Origin: Anaerolineae bacterium
Lineage (GTDB): Bacteria; Chloroflexota; Anaerolineae; B4-G1; SLSP01
Reading direction: 5' to 3'
NCBI GenBank assembly: GCA_026645815.1
Contig: JAPKMR010000009.1
Location: forward strand, 1-64,000
DNA: 64,000 nucleotides
This document shows, in pieces, positions 1 to 8,747 of this stretch (position 1 is its first letter; each line of letters begins with the position of its first letter). The notes below the pieces were generated by a model that saw only the letters and a program-made list of their open reading frames with translations, did no database searches and had not been told where the DNA came from. The translations under genes and the position numbers were made by a program.

Positions 1-1166
1 GGTAGCCAGTAGGCGCAGGGAATCGCGAGCAGCGCCAGCCCAGCACTCACCAGAAAAGCGGCACGCATGCCCAGCCAATCGCCTAACATGCCTACCACAA
101 TAATGATGAGCGAGCGAATCCCGAAATTCAGCGCCATATAGATGCCGTTGATGAACGCCCGGTTCTCCGGAGCATTCTCCTGTACCAAGGCCATCACCAC
201 CGGGGTGATAGAAATGGCGAAAAAACCCATGGCGAGCAATAGCAGGAACTGCACCCATCCGGCGCTATAAACAAAGATGAACATCAACACTGAGGTAAAC
301 AGCACCGCTCCCATCAACATGCGACGCCGTCCCAGACGATCACTAAGCCCACCACTGAGAAAGGCGCCAGCTACCCCGGCAACTTCCAAAATCGTTAGCG
401 CTGCGCCCGCCAGCCATAAATCTGCCCCGGTATCGGTCATGTAAATAGGCAGATAAGTGGTCAGCGATGCCAACAAAAAGGCACGGATGGTCATGAAGCC
501 AATCAACGGCAGCAATAAACGACGCAACGGGCGCCAGGCTATGCTCCGGGCAGTTTTGCTCTCAGTATGAGGCGCCACCGCAGCAGGAATGCCGCGTAAA
601 CGACCTGCAATCAGTGCGGTTGCCAGCAAACCGGCGAGCATCAACCAGGGAGTACCTTCCAGGCCCAGCCATTTGACGGCACTCACCACGATGAGAGGGC
701 CAAAGGCGCGCCCGAGCTCACCGCCCACCATCCACACCCCCATGCTGAAGCCAAGCCGGCTACCGGAGAAACGCCCTACCAGCACGGGGACAACCGCGTG
801 AAACGCCGCCGAACTTGCCCCGGCGGTCGTCAATAGCAGCGCCAACACCGCATAATTCGGCGCTATCCCCAGCAAACTCATCGCGACCGCCGTCACAGCG
901 GGCGCGAGCACCATCAGCCACCGCAAATCCCTCCGGTCGCCGGCGTGCCCAAGCAAGGGCTGCAATAGCGAGGGTAACTGCAGGAACACCGAAAGCGTCC
1001 CCGCTTCAGTGTTGCTCAGGTCCAGCTTGGTGATGAACTCCGGCAACAACGGCGGAAGAAATGCGGTATAGGTATCGTGAATCCAATGCGTAAGCGAGAT
1101 CGTCGCCACTTTCTGGGTTTGGAAAGCTTCCGGCGACATCTCAGTTGCACGAACAGGCTGAGTCAT
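1..1166 (-). CDS. MFS transporter, fosmidomycin-resistance-like (3' end cut by window edge)
   Basis: About 388 residues are visible and the C-terminus lies outside the window. The protein is a polytopic inner-membrane carrier of the major facilitator superfamily. The N-terminus contains HDTYTAFLPPLLPEF, the type of sequence found at helix 1 of Fsr-like efflux carriers. A motif-A-like loop, GGLSDRLGRRRM, lies in the second half after a likely central loop. The ATG at 1166 is five bases after the stop of the upstream hydroxylase-like gene, so the two are probably co-transcribed and translationally coupled. The substrate cannot be read from sequence; drug or metabolite export is the family expectation. 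A generic MFS sugar or drug porter is the alternative. Confidence 0.8.
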   Translation of the reverse strand, partial: MTQPVRATEMSPEAFQTQKVATISLTHWIHDTYTAFLPPLLPEFITKLDLSNTEAGTLSVFLQLPSLLQPLLGHAGDRRDLRWLMVLAPAVTAVAMSLLGIAPNYAVLALLLTTAGASSAAFHAVVPVLVGRFSGSRLGFSMGVWMVGGELGRAFGPLIVVSAVKWLGLEGTPWLMLAGLLATALIAGRLRGIPAAVAPHTESKTARSIAWRPLRRLLLPLIGFMTIRAFLLASLTTYLPIYMTDTGADLWLAGAALTILEVAGVAGAFLSGGLSDRLGRRRMLMGAVLFTSVLMFIFVYSAGWVQFLLLLAMGFFAISITPVVMALVQENAPENRAFINGIYMALNFGIRSLIIIVVGMLGDWLGMRAAFLVSAGLALLAIPCAYWL

Positions 1167-1171
1167 AGCGC

Positions 1172-1804
1172 TTACTTGGGCATGGTGCGGAACACATAAT
1201 CCCACAACGGCGAGCTCACACCATAGCGGATGTTTGGATCCTTACCGTGATGGCGCATGTGATGCAAGCGCACCATCTTGTAGTAACCGCGCTGCGCCGG
1301 GAAATGATGGAGTGCGTAGTGCGTGAGATCATACCAGAGATAGCCCGCGATAAAACCGGCAAAGAGCGGCGCCACCCACTGCGGCGCGCCCAAAAATTGC
1401 GCCACGATGAGCCAGTACAAGCCGTAGAAGAGCAACGCCAATGGAATGCTCACCGGCGGTGGCATCACCAGGCGCGTCTTGGACATGGGTTGGGCGTGAT
1501 GGACGCCGTGAAAGAGAAAGGAGACGCGCTCCTGCCAGGAATTGCGCGGGCGAAAGTGGAACAGAAAGCGGTGCAACATGTATTCGGCAAAGGTCCAGAT
1601 AAAAACGCCAAACAAGAAGCCTATCGGAATATGAATCCACGCGGCGCCAGGCTCTAAAGCAAGGAAAGCGCGCACCAGAAAGAAAATGGCAACCGGAAGC
1701 CAGATGGCTACGATCACAGCGGGGTGAATATGGGTAAAGAATTCTAGAAAATCGGACTTGAAGAGACGAATAGGTTCTTTACTCGAGATGGGACTATGAC
1801 TCAT
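1172..1804 (-). CDS. Fatty acid hydroxylase / sterol desaturase superfamily membrane enzyme
   Basis: This 210-residue integral membrane protein has the histidine clusters of the di-iron fatty acid hydroxylase superfamily: HRFLFHF (about 83-89), FHGVHH (about 98-103), HYALHH (about 162-167) and LHHMRHH (about 180-186). Hydrophobic segments lie at about 30-50, 70-85 and 120-160. Compact FA2H-like members of this length 2-hydroxylate fatty acids or act on carotenoids or sterols; which applies here is unknown. The start has a good ribosome site (AAGGAG about 10 bases upstream). It is the first gene of a two-gene unit with the MFS carrier, which may export or handle its product, though that link is inferred only from position. 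Confidence 0.82.
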   Translation of the reverse strand: MSHSPISSKEPIRLFKSDFLEFFTHIHPAVIVAIWLPVAIFFLVRAFLALEPGAAWIHIPIGFLFGVFIWTFAEYMLHRFLFHFRPRNSWQERVSFLFHGVHHAQPMSKTRLVMPPPVSIPLALLFYGLYWLIVAQFLGAPQWVAPLFAGFIAGYLWYDLTHYALHHFPAQRGYYKMVRLHHMRHHGKDPNIRYGVSSPLWDYVFRTMPK

Positions 1805-1848
1805 AATCTAAAAACTCCTTTTTGCTGGATACTCGGATAACAGAATAC

Positions 1849-1876
1849 AGTATATGCAATTCATGGAATTTACCAA
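1849..1876 (-). promoter_or_regulatory. Putative sigma-70-type promoter of the hydroxylase/MFS pair
   Basis: Read on the minus strand, TTGGTA (1876-1871) and TATACT (1854-1849) are separated by 16 bases. They lie about 45 bases upstream of the hydroxylase start. The match is by eye only. Confidence 0.4.
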
Positions 1877-1993
1877 CCAGACTCCCAATTTTCCATGAAC
1901 CCATCTTCCGGAAAAATCGGCTTTGCTAACGGCATTCTAATGAAACAGGGTTATCATAGAACACAGGAATTACCGGCTGAACGGAAAAGGACA

Positions 1994-2419
1994 ATGCAAC
2001 TTCGACGCCTGACCATAGAGGATACCGCTTTCGCCATGGGGGCAGCGCATGTTTTCAAAGGGCGCTTCCCTGAATCTGATGTGATGGAGGATTTTCTTGC
2101 CAGCTCCCAAAATATACTGCTGATAGCCGAAGAAGAAGGGATGCCTCTAGGTTTTTTGCTGGCATACCGGCTCGCCCGCTGGGACCAGGCTCTTCCGATG
2201 ATGTTCGTGTACGAAGTTGAAGTGCTTGAGATGTATCGGCGCCGGGGTATCGGGCGCACGCTAATAAGAGAGATCCAAAGAATCAGCCGCCAGACAGGCT
2301 GCATAAAGCTTTTCCTGATCACCAACGCTTCCAACGAAGCGGCAATGGCGCTATACGCCGCCACAGGTTGGCGGTACAGTGCCGACGATGATGTGCTATT
2401 GACCCATGATCTGGCATGA
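1994..2419 (+). CDS. GNAT family N-acetyltransferase (AAC(3)-I-like)
   Basis: This is a small acetyl-CoA-dependent N-acetyltransferase. From the ATG at 1994 it is 141 residues. That start is preferred over an upstream ATG at 1895 because a purine-rich AAAAGGA precedes it and the fold begins directly with MQLRRLTIED. The acetyl-CoA pyrophosphate-binding loop is RRRGIGRTL, after the beta-4 strand FVYEVEVLEMY. The C-terminal NEAAMALYAATGW is the usual GNAT motif B. The spacing and the region around VFKGRFPESDVMEDFL recall aminoglycoside 3-N-acetyltransferase type I and its many uncharacterised relatives. The acceptor substrate is unknown, so resistance should not be assumed. It lies alone between the divergent hydroxylase operon and htpG. 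Confidence 0.8.
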   Translation: MQLRRLTIEDTAFAMGAAHVFKGRFPESDVMEDFLASSQNILLIAEEEGMPLGFLLAYRLARWDQALPMMFVYEVEVLEMYRRRGIGRTLIREIQRISRQTGCIKLFLITNASNEAAMALYAATGWRYSADDDVLLTHDLA

Positions 2420-2491
2420 TAGAGAGGTTTCCGGCGATATCCGCGCACAGGAAACGCTCTTCAAGAAACCACTATATTTCCGGGAGGACCT

Positions 2492-4351
2492 ATGACTGAA
2501 ACATCAAAGACCGAATCTTTGCAGTTCAAAGCGGAGGTGCGCCAGCTACTCAACATCCTGGCGCATTCGCTCTACACTGAGCGGGAGATTTTCCTGCGGG
2601 AGCTGCTCTCCAACGCCTCGGATGCGCTGCACCGCCTCCAGTTCGAGATGTTGACCAACCCCGAGGTGCTCGATCCCGAGGTGGAACTGGCCATTACCCT
2701 GGATTTCGATGCTGAAGCGCGTACGCTGACCGTGGCGGATACCGGCATCGGCATGACGCGTGAGGAGCTCATCGAAAATCTCGGCACCATTGCGCACTCC
2801 GGGGCCATGGCTTTTCTCCAGCAGCTGGAAGCCGGGCAGCGCCCATCTGATATTATCGGGCAGTTTGGAGTCGGCTTCTATGCCGTCTTCATGGTGGCAG
2901 ATGAGGTGCGAGTCACCAGCCGCTCCCACCGCCCCGAAGCCGAAGCCTGGACCTGGATTTCCTCCGGCGAGAACAGCTATGTGCTCGAACCTGCACTCAA
3001 GCCCGATCGGGGAACGGTCATTGAAGTGAGACTCAAGGAAGACGCCGCCGAATTCGCCTCTAGCTGGCGCCTGGAGCAAATTGTCCGGAAGCATTCGAAT
3101 TATGTCGCCTTCCCCATCAAATTGCAGGGGCGCCGCATCAACGAACAAATCGCACTCTGGCGCCAGACGCCAAGCACGCTCACCGATACGGAATATGCGG
3201 ACTTCTACCGGCAGCTAACGCTAGATCCCGATCCGCCATTGCTGCACGAGCACTTAGTCACCGACGCCCCGGTGAACGTGCGAAGCATCCTCTTTGTGCC
3301 GCGCCGCCGCGAGGCGGGACCCTTCCGGCTTCACACCGAACCCGGGTTGAAGCTCTACTCGCGCAAGATTCTCATCCAAGAAACTAACAAGGATTTGCTA
3401 CCTGATTATCTGCGCTTTGTAGTAGGCGTGGTAGACTCGGAGGACCTGCCGCTGAACATCTCCCGCGAGACAGTGCAGAATGACCGGGCTATGCGCCAGA
3501 TTCAACGTGCACTGAGCAAGCGGCTACTGAAAAAACTCCAGGATCTGGCGGAAACGCACGCCGAAGACTATGCGCAATTCTGGCGCGAGTTCGGCCCGTT
3601 TATCAAAGAAGGCATCGCGACCAGCCCCAGCGACCAGGACGAATTGGTGCCGCTGTTACGCTTCACCTCCTCTAAAGCGGAGGGGCTGATCGCCCTCGCA
3701 GACTACGTCGAGCGGATGCCCGAATCGCAGAGTGCCATCTACTACATCCTCGGCGACACCATCGCCGCGGTTGGCAGTAGCCCACACCTGGATACTTTCC
3801 GCGCGTTAGGCTTTGAGGTACTGTATCTCGTTGACCCATTGGATGGTTTCATGCTCCAGACCCTACGCGAATTCAAGGGTAGACCACTGCAGAATGTGGA
3901 CGATCCGGCGCTGGAACTACCACCGGCTCCAGAAACCGCTGAGGAGGCGCCCACATCCCTGCCACAACCGGATTTCGAGCGTGTGCTGGAGCGCTTCAAA
4001 ACGGTATTGGGTGAGCGCGTCACCGAAGTGCGCGAGTCGAAGGTACTGCGCGATAATCCCTGCAGGTTGGTATCCGCAGAAAGCGGTCCAGAGCGCGACC
4101 TGCAGCGGGTGCGGCGACTGTTCGAAGAGAACTTCACCGCGCCGCCAAAGATTCTGGAGCTGAATCGCAGCCATCCCCTGCTGAGCAATCTCGCCGGGTT
4201 GCTGGAGAGCACTCCCGAAGCGCCAGTGATTGACGCGACAATTGAACAGCTCTTTGCCAACCTGCTGCTCCTTGAAGGACTGCACCCCAATCCAGCGGAG
4301 ATGATCCCGCGGATCCAGCAACTATTGGAGGCGGCAACGCGAAAAGGCTAA
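2492..4351 (+). CDS. htpG: Molecular chaperone HtpG (Hsp90)
   Basis: This is a 619-residue bacterial Hsp90, essentially the usual family length. It is a cytosolic dimeric ATP-dependent chaperone. The N-terminal GHKL ATPase domain shows LYTEREIFLRELLSNASDAL (residues about 27-46), DTGIGMTREEL (G1 box) and GQFGVGFYAVFMV (G2 lid region). The middle domain carries SRETVQNDRAMRQI, with the catalytic-loop arginine region expected for Hsp90. The C-terminal dimerisation part ends near residue 619. A strong ribosome site (GGGAGG) lies seven bases before the ATG. It appears monocistronic, with a hairpin directly downstream. No heat-shock CIRCE-type inverted repeat was seen in the short upstream gap. 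Confidence 0.97.
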   Translation: MTETSKTESLQFKAEVRQLLNILAHSLYTEREIFLRELLSNASDALHRLQFEMLTNPEVLDPEVELAITLDFDAEARTLTVADTGIGMTREELIENLGTIAHSGAMAFLQQLEAGQRPSDIIGQFGVGFYAVFMVADEVRVTSRSHRPEAEAWTWISSGENSYVLEPALKPDRGTVIEVRLKEDAAEFASSWRLEQIVRKHSNYVAFPIKLQGRRINEQIALWRQTPSTLTDTEYADFYRQLTLDPDPPLLHEHLVTDAPVNVRSILFVPRRREAGPFRLHTEPGLKLYSRKILIQETNKDLLPDYLRFVVGVVDSEDLPLNISRETVQNDRAMRQIQRALSKRLLKKLQDLAETHAEDYAQFWREFGPFIKEGIATSPSDQDELVPLLRFTSSKAEGLIALADYVERMPESQSAIYYILGDTIAAVGSSPHLDTFRALGFEVLYLVDPLDGFMLQTLREFKGRPLQNVDDPALELPPAPETAEEAPTSLPQPDFERVLERFKTVLGERVTEVRESKVLRDNPCRLVSAESGPERDLQRVRRLFEENFTAPPKILELNRSHPLLSNLAGLLESTPEAPVIDATIEQLFANLLLLEGLHPNPAEMIPRIQQLLEAATRKG

Positions 4352-4384
4352 AGGGCAATTCCAGCTCAAACGACAAGTGGACGG

Positions 4385-4423
4385 AACAAGACCGGTCACA
4401 GTGAAACTGTGACCGGTCTTGTT
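4385..4423 (+). terminator. Long stem-loop after htpG
   Basis: A perfect 17-bp inverted repeat (4385-4401 with 4407-4423) encloses a TGAAA loop. It sits 33 bases after the htpG stop. There is no clear U-tract, so it may act as a terminator or an mRNA 3'-end stabiliser. Confidence 0.6.
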
Positions 4424-4514
4424 AGGTAGGAACAATCCGCGCAACTTTCCAATGGAAGGTGCGTAAAGTATAGAGGACGAAGAAATCAGCTTGCGTTTTT
4501 GAAGGAGGTTGAAG

Positions 4515-5480
4515 ATGTCGGATTTAAATCACTACGCGCCTACCCCGCAACGGCAGCGACCATCGGTATTCTGGCCCATCGTGCTGATTCTGGGAGGCAT
4601 CGTGTTGTTGCTCTCAAATCTCGGCTACCTGCCAGAGCCTTCCTGGGAACTGGCGGCGCGGTTATGGCCCGTGATTTTGATTGCACTGGGCATTGATCTA
4701 GTCGTGGGAAGGCGCTCGGTTGCCGGTGCAATCATCTCCGCAATCCTCATCCTGGCATTAGCAGCGGGAGTACTTGGGCTGATCTTCTTTGCGCGCCACA
4801 TCCCTGCCCTGGCGGAGCTGGCACGGGAACCGGTGCTGGAACGCCACACCATCTCACATCCTGTGGCAGGCATCGAACAAGCATCCCTTCGGCTGAACTG
4901 GAGCAGTCAATCCGGAGTGCTAGAGGCGCTCGACGATTCAGAGCAGCTCCTCGAAGGAGAAGTTACCACGTATGGCACGCTGGATTTTACCGTGGACAGG
5001 CTCGAAGATACCGCGCGGGTACACCTCAACACGCGCGAGACCACGCCAATATTCAATGTGCGTTCCATAAGCACTTTCGGTAGCGATCCCTGGGAAGTCG
5101 CGCTCAATTCTGGTGTGACCTGGGATCTCAATCTGGATGGCGGGTCTGGCCATTTGGAGCTTGATCTGAGCGAACTGGATCTCAAGGCGCTCGAATTGGA
5201 CGGCGGCTCCGGCGCCATCACGTTGACCCTGCCCGCAACCGGCAGCTTCGAAGGACGCATTGATGGTGGCTCAGGCGCGATCACAGTTACCATGCCGGAG
5301 AACGTGGGAGTACGGATCGTGCTGGATACTGGCAGCGGCGCATTCAAGCCCGCAGCACGCTTCACCCAGGTAGAGAGCAACGATAACGAAACGGTATGGG
5401 AATCCGAAGGCTACGAGAATGCGGAGACGCAAATTCTGCTGCGGATTGACCAGGGATCGGGAGCGATAAGGGTGGAGTGA
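4515..5480 (+). CDS. LiaF-like membrane protein (DUF5668-type N-terminus plus beta-solenoid C-terminus)
   Basis: From the ATG at 4515 the product is 321 residues; GGAGG at 4504-4508 gives ideal spacing and rules out the TTG six bases earlier. The N-terminus holds three or four hydrophobic helices (about 18-35, 50-65, 68-92) with the arrangement FWPIVLILGGIVLLLSNLG...LWPVILIALGIDLVVG typical of LiaF/LiaI-type envelope-stress proteins. The rest is an extracytoplasmic beta-rich domain with recurring D-G-G-S-G-x-[IL] turns (about 210-255 and at the C-terminus), as expected for a stacked beta-solenoid. LiaF-type proteins sense or buffer cell-envelope stress beside two-component systems, but no such system is adjacent here. 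Function is therefore family-level only. Confidence 0.75.
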   Translation: MSDLNHYAPTPQRQRPSVFWPIVLILGGIVLLLSNLGYLPEPSWELAARLWPVILIALGIDLVVGRRSVAGAIISAILILALAAGVLGLIFFARHIPALAELAREPVLERHTISHPVAGIEQASLRLNWSSQSGVLEALDDSEQLLEGEVTTYGTLDFTVDRLEDTARVHLNTRETTPIFNVRSISTFGSDPWEVALNSGVTWDLNLDGGSGHLELDLSELDLKALELDGGSGAITLTLPATGSFEGRIDGGSGAITVTMPENVGVRIVLDTGSGAFKPAARFTQVESNDNETVWESEGYENAETQILLRIDQGSGAIRVE

Positions 5481-5516
5481 GAGGAAGTTGCGTGAATCTT
5501 AAGAAAGAAAAGAAGA

Positions 5517-5551
5517 CACCGCACCCGCTTCAGCAAGAAGTGGGTGCGGTG
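5517..5551 (+). terminator. Stem-loop between convergent genes
   Basis: A 14-bp stem with one G-U pair (5517-5530 with 5538-5551) and a 7-base loop lies 37 bases after the LiaF-like gene. It separates it from the convergent lipoprotein gene. The T-run is weak. Confidence 0.55.
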
Positions 5552-5669
5552 GCAAATTGGGAACTAAGATCATAACGAAAGAAAACAAATTTAGGGTCTG
5601 AAAAGTATAGCTCCCAGAATCTAGCCATATTTTCCCAGTGAAAGGCAGGAAACTATGAATTTGCGATCC

Positions 5670-6182
5670 CTAAGGAAATGGAGTAAATAAAACCCCCAAA
5701 TCTATGGGCTCTCCAGCTAAAGCCTCAATCATCAACGAATAATCGTTGTCGGAATTCGATACCATATACGATTCAACTGCATTCCAAACAATCAAACCAT
5801 AAGTGGCTGGGGGAACATCATTGAAACAGAAGAAACCAGAGTCATCCGCCACAGTGTTGATATCCTTCGCGGAATCCAAAACAACAATTGGATTATCTGA
5901 GTCAAGCCCAACGTATTGGGCTAAATAGATCAGAGATCCTTTAGAAGGCTCTCCCCATGGCGAGAGCAATTGCAAAGTTCCATAAATTGCTGCCGATGAA
6001 GAACTTGCCGGCATGCAAGCAATCTCCTGTTCCTCTGTTGCAGAGAGTGCCGCCGGCGAAACCGGAGGTTCGATAGGTGAAACCGGAGATACAAACGGAG
6101 AAGTCGAAACTAGAGGCTCCGAGTCACAACTGCAAAGAACCAACAGCAAAACAATAAGAATCCAACCAACTCGCATTTTCAT
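5670..6182 (-). CDS. Small lipoprotein with a carboxypeptidase-regulatory-like beta domain
   Basis: This is about 170 residues from the ATG at 6182, with an AGGTGG ribosome site. The N-terminus MKMRVGWILIVLLLVLCSC is a type II signal peptide with lipobox LCSC, followed by a Pro/Ser-rich linker (SPFVSPVSPIEPPVSP). The C-terminal part (IYGTLQLLSPWGEPSKGSLIYL...DDSGFFCFNDVPPATYGLIVW) has the pattern of a transthyretin-like, carboxypeptidase-regulatory domain: an early variable strand, then D-x-x-G-x-F and a P-x-x-Y-x-L strand. It is predicted to be exported, lipid-anchored and non-enzymatic. No partner is evident; the repeat protein upstream is a separate transcription unit because a terminator lies between. 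Confidence 0.65.
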   Translation of the reverse strand: MKMRVGWILIVLLLVLCSCDSEPLVSTSPFVSPVSPIEPPVSPAALSATEEQEIACMPASSSSAAIYGTLQLLSPWGEPSKGSLIYLAQYVGLDSDNPIVVLDSAKDINTVADDSGFFCFNDVPPATYGLIVWNAVESYMVSNSDNDYSLMIEALAGEPIDLGVLFTPFP

Positions 6183-6214
6183 CAATACACCACCTGGAAA
6201 CGACCCGTTTGCTT

Positions 6215-6255
6215 CAAAAAATCAGTAGAGGAAGCTCGCACCTCCTCTACTGATT
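6215..6255 (-). terminator. Intrinsic terminator of the four-repeat secreted protein gene
   Basis: A perfect 13-bp stem (6220-6232 with 6243-6255) has a 10-base loop. On the minus strand it is followed by six T residues. It lies 21 bases after the stop codon at 6277. Confidence 0.8.
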
Positions 6256-6276
6256 AATCACAGAATCAGCGATATC

Positions 6277-7674
6277 TTAGGGGAGAATCCCGTTATACTG
6301 GCCCGCGGCATCACCAGTTCGGTTCAGACCATTCTGGCTACCCAAAAGCACGACAGGTTGATCGGATGTAACCTTCACCGAACCCTGCCAGCCAGCCGGC
6401 AATTCAGCATCGTTGCCCTGATACCGATTAACACTATTGAAACGCTCAATCTTTGGATTTGCGACACCGTTGTAAGAAACTGTCTTGATGGGCGTCGTAG
6501 CGCCTGCAGTATAATATTCGACCGTCACATTGGCTGCAGCGGCACCGACATTCATGATCTGGAAACCAGTCATAAAGTTGCTACCACCGAAGTTCTTCAA
6601 GACAGTCGGCAGATAGCCCTCAAGCGCACCCTGAGCACCACCATTGTAGATAGAAGCCAATTGTTTCCCAGGTGCACCGCTCGATTGGCTTCCCACTGCA
6701 ACGATTGGTTGGTTGGACTCAATAACTACAGAGCCAATCCAGCTACCACCGGTGGCCAAACCACTATCAACGGAAGGCTGATAACGATTGATAGAGTTAA
6801 ACTTAGGAATGGAAGCCGTGACCGTCTTAGCAGGAGTAGCGCTGCCAGGAGTATAGTAATACATGGTGACCGAAGCAGTAGAATCACCAATGTTCAACAC
6901 CTGGAAGCTAGTATTCCATGCATTAGCACCAAAGTTAATCAACAGGGTGGGCAAGAACACGTTCAGAGAGCCAGAGCTGAAACCATTGTAGGTTTCAACC
7001 CGTCCATCGCCACTCATAACATCTACCACTACAGCAACATCCTGGTTGACATTGACTACAGCGGACCCCAGCCAGCCATTTGGCAATGAGGCATTGTTGA
7101 TCTGTGAAAGCGTAACGGAGCCTCGAGCCGGCAGACTTACAGACTGAGTATTTGCTGTAGTACCATCAGCATTGTAGAAGGTCACTGTCCCGGTTGCAGC
7201 ACTTGCTGTTGTGTTCTGAACAGTGATGCGACTGCTCCACTGACCACCACCGAAAAGTTTATTGACGTTAGGAAGATAAAACTTCTGTCCAAGCTCCGCG
7301 GCCCCAATCCCAGAATACTGACTATTGCCAATTCGACCATCGCTATAGGTCACCTGCTCACTACCAATTGCAGCAACTGGCTGATCAGCGGAAACAACAG
7401 CTGAACCCTTGAAGCCTGATGGAAGATTAGGGACATTGGGTTGATAGATATTGACTGAGGATTTAGGTTCGACCTGGTAATCATAAGAAGCATTACCAGC
7501 AACGGTTCCATCCTCTCTGTAGTAAACAACAGCAACATTTGCACGAGTAGTGCCAAGGTTCATCACCTGAAAAGAGCTCACCCAGGTTCCAGTCCATTGA
7601 GCAAATATTGGGACCGAAATCATTAGAGCCACCATAACACCCAACATCAAAGAAAATCGCGACTTCGTAAACAC
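6277..7674 (-). CDS. Secreted protein built of four ~105-residue repeats, function unknown
   Basis: The start is taken as GTG at 7674 because AGGAGG lies six bases upstream; a longer in-frame TTG start at 7692 would include that site. The 465-residue product begins with a Sec signal peptide (hydrophobic LMLGVMVALMISVPIFA, cleavage near AQW). The mature part is four diverged tandem copies of one module. Each begins with W/N-x-x-x-F-x-V-x-N-x-G, continues through A-x-V-x-x-Y-Y, P-x-x-S-x-x-x-Y-Q, a G-[FW]-x-G-S-x-V-V strand and Q-P-[VI]-[VA]-x-x-G-S, and ends with Y-N-G...[YF]-L-P-x-[VL]. The modules look like all-beta domains. No catalytic motif was seen. It has its own promoter and terminator, so it is probably an abundant surface or matrix protein, but that is inference. 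Confidence 0.7.
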   Translation of the reverse strand: MFTKSRFSLMLGVMVALMISVPIFAQWTGTWVSSFQVMNLGTTRANVAVVYYREDGTVAGNASYDYQVEPKSSVNIYQPNVPNLPSGFKGSAVVSADQPVAAIGSEQVTYSDGRIGNSQYSGIGAAELGQKFYLPNVNKLFGGGQWSSRITVQNTTASAATGTVTFYNADGTTANTQSVSLPARGSVTLSQINNASLPNGWLGSAVVNVNQDVAVVVDVMSGDGRVETYNGFSSGSLNVFLPTLLINFGANAWNTSFQVLNIGDSTASVTMYYYTPGSATPAKTVTASIPKFNSINRYQPSVDSGLATGGSWIGSVVIESNQPIVAVGSQSSGAPGKQLASIYNGGAQGALEGYLPTVLKNFGGSNFMTGFQIMNVGAAAANVTVEYYTAGATTPIKTVSYNGVANPKIERFNSVNRYQGNDAELPAGWQGSVKVTSDQPVVLLGSQNGLNRTGDAAGQYNGILP

Positions 7675-7716
7675 ACTACACCTCCTAAGCAAAGATAGTG
7701 TTTAATAACCATCTTG

Positions 7717-7746
7717 ATTGTACACCGTATGAGCCCTAAAAAGCAA
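7717..7746 (-). promoter_or_regulatory. Putative promoter of the four-repeat protein gene
   Basis: On the minus strand, TTGCTT (7746-7741) and TACAAT (7722-7717) have an 18-base spacer. They lie 43 bases ahead of the GTG start. Confidence 0.5.
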
Positions 7747-7772
7747 TAATGCTAATGGGGTATTTGACTACC

Positions 7773-8747
7773 CTATCCGGAAACTCTCCGTTTTCGCAGA
7801 GAATTCCAAGAGGCCGCCACTCCAAAACAAAGAATTTCAGAAATAATCTGAGAAAACCGCATCAACACCGGTAGGAGATAAGCTATATCTTGAGACACAG
7901 AAGAGCCTAGCAAGCGAGCATAAACTACCTCCCTGACACCCCAACCTCCCGGAATGAAAAACACCAGGTAACCCGCAGCCCAAGAGAGTGAAGTATGACC
8001 TATCAAATGCAAATAACCTTGCAAATCTATCGTCTGCCACCCTACGAGCGACGCCCAAAAAACAGACGCTACGCTACCGTACAAAATCCAGAACATCAAA
8101 TAGGAGAGAAACAACATGACCCATTTCCAGATAACATGCCCCCCTAAAGCAAAGGATCTTCCGACAAACAACATGCTGCCAGTAAATCCGAGAACTATAA
8201 GCACAAGTAATGGTTTGATCATAATAAAATCTGGAAATTCCGATAATAATGCCAATCCACCAACAAGAAAAGCAGAGAGGAGCACGGCTGCCTGCTCGAT
8301 GCCCAAACTCCAGATATTCGCAGAAACCGAGCCATCCACCTCTCTTAACAAAGCTAATCGCCCCGCAAAATGCCAGATTCCTCCGGGCAAGTAGCGAGCT
8401 AAATTGGCCGCAGTGTAGATGTAAAACCCTTTAGCACCCGGTAAATTGACCCCAAGTAAACGCACCAGACCGACCCAGATCCAACCCAAGCCCCCCACAG
8501 CAAAAACCATAAGCAAAATCCCTACCGCTACAGTAGATAGTTGCAGGGATCTTAACATAGTGGCATATTGAGGAAAAAGCCTGATGAGATGAAAAAGGAT
8601 ATATCCTCCCACGAGTACTTTTAGGAAAGGACTTAGCACACCTCTCCGACGATTTACCCAAACAGAGACACTCTGGTAAACCAACAAGAACTTATGCTTT
8701 ATTAAGGAGCAACCACAACACTCTCGCATCAGTTTCACTCGCTTCAT
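7773..8747 (-). CDS. Flippase-like membrane protein (lysylphosphatidylglycerol synthase TM region / UPF0104)
   Basis: This is a polytopic membrane protein of up to 324 residues with about eight hydrophobic helices. The signature ARYLPGGIWHFAGR and the later FFIPGGWGVRE are hallmarks of the LPG-synthase transmembrane (AglD/MprF flippase-like) family. Members translocate lipid-linked substrates or lack a known activity. The most upstream start (8747) overlaps the preceding methyltransferase by 56 bases; starts further down (ATG 8729 or a later GTG) are possible, so the N-terminus is uncertain. It is the last gene of the long glycosyltransferase operon, where a role in moving or modifying lipid-linked sugar is plausible. 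A second member of the family is encoded at 34359-35414. Confidence 0.75.
   Translation of the reverse strand: MKRVKLMRECCGCSLIKHKFLLVYQSVSVWVNRRRGVLSPFLKVLVGGYILFHLIRLFPQYATMLRSLQLSTVAVGILLMVFAVGGLGWIWVGLVRLLGVNLPGAKGFYIYTAANLARYLPGGIWHFAGRLALLREVDGSVSANIWSLGIEQAAVLLSAFLVGGLALLSEFPDFIMIKPLLVLIVLGFTGSMLFVGRSFALGGHVIWKWVMLFLSYLMFWILYGSVASVFWASLVGWQTIDLQGYLHLIGHTSLSWAAGYLVFFIPGGWGVREVVYARLLGSSVSQDIAYLLPVLMRFSQIISEILCFGVAASWNSLRKRRVSG

Noticed and set aside
1247-1657. Open frames antisense to the hydroxylase-like gene and similar shadow frames across the window
   Set aside because: They mirror conserved genes on the other strand, lack ribosome sites and show no domain-like sequence.
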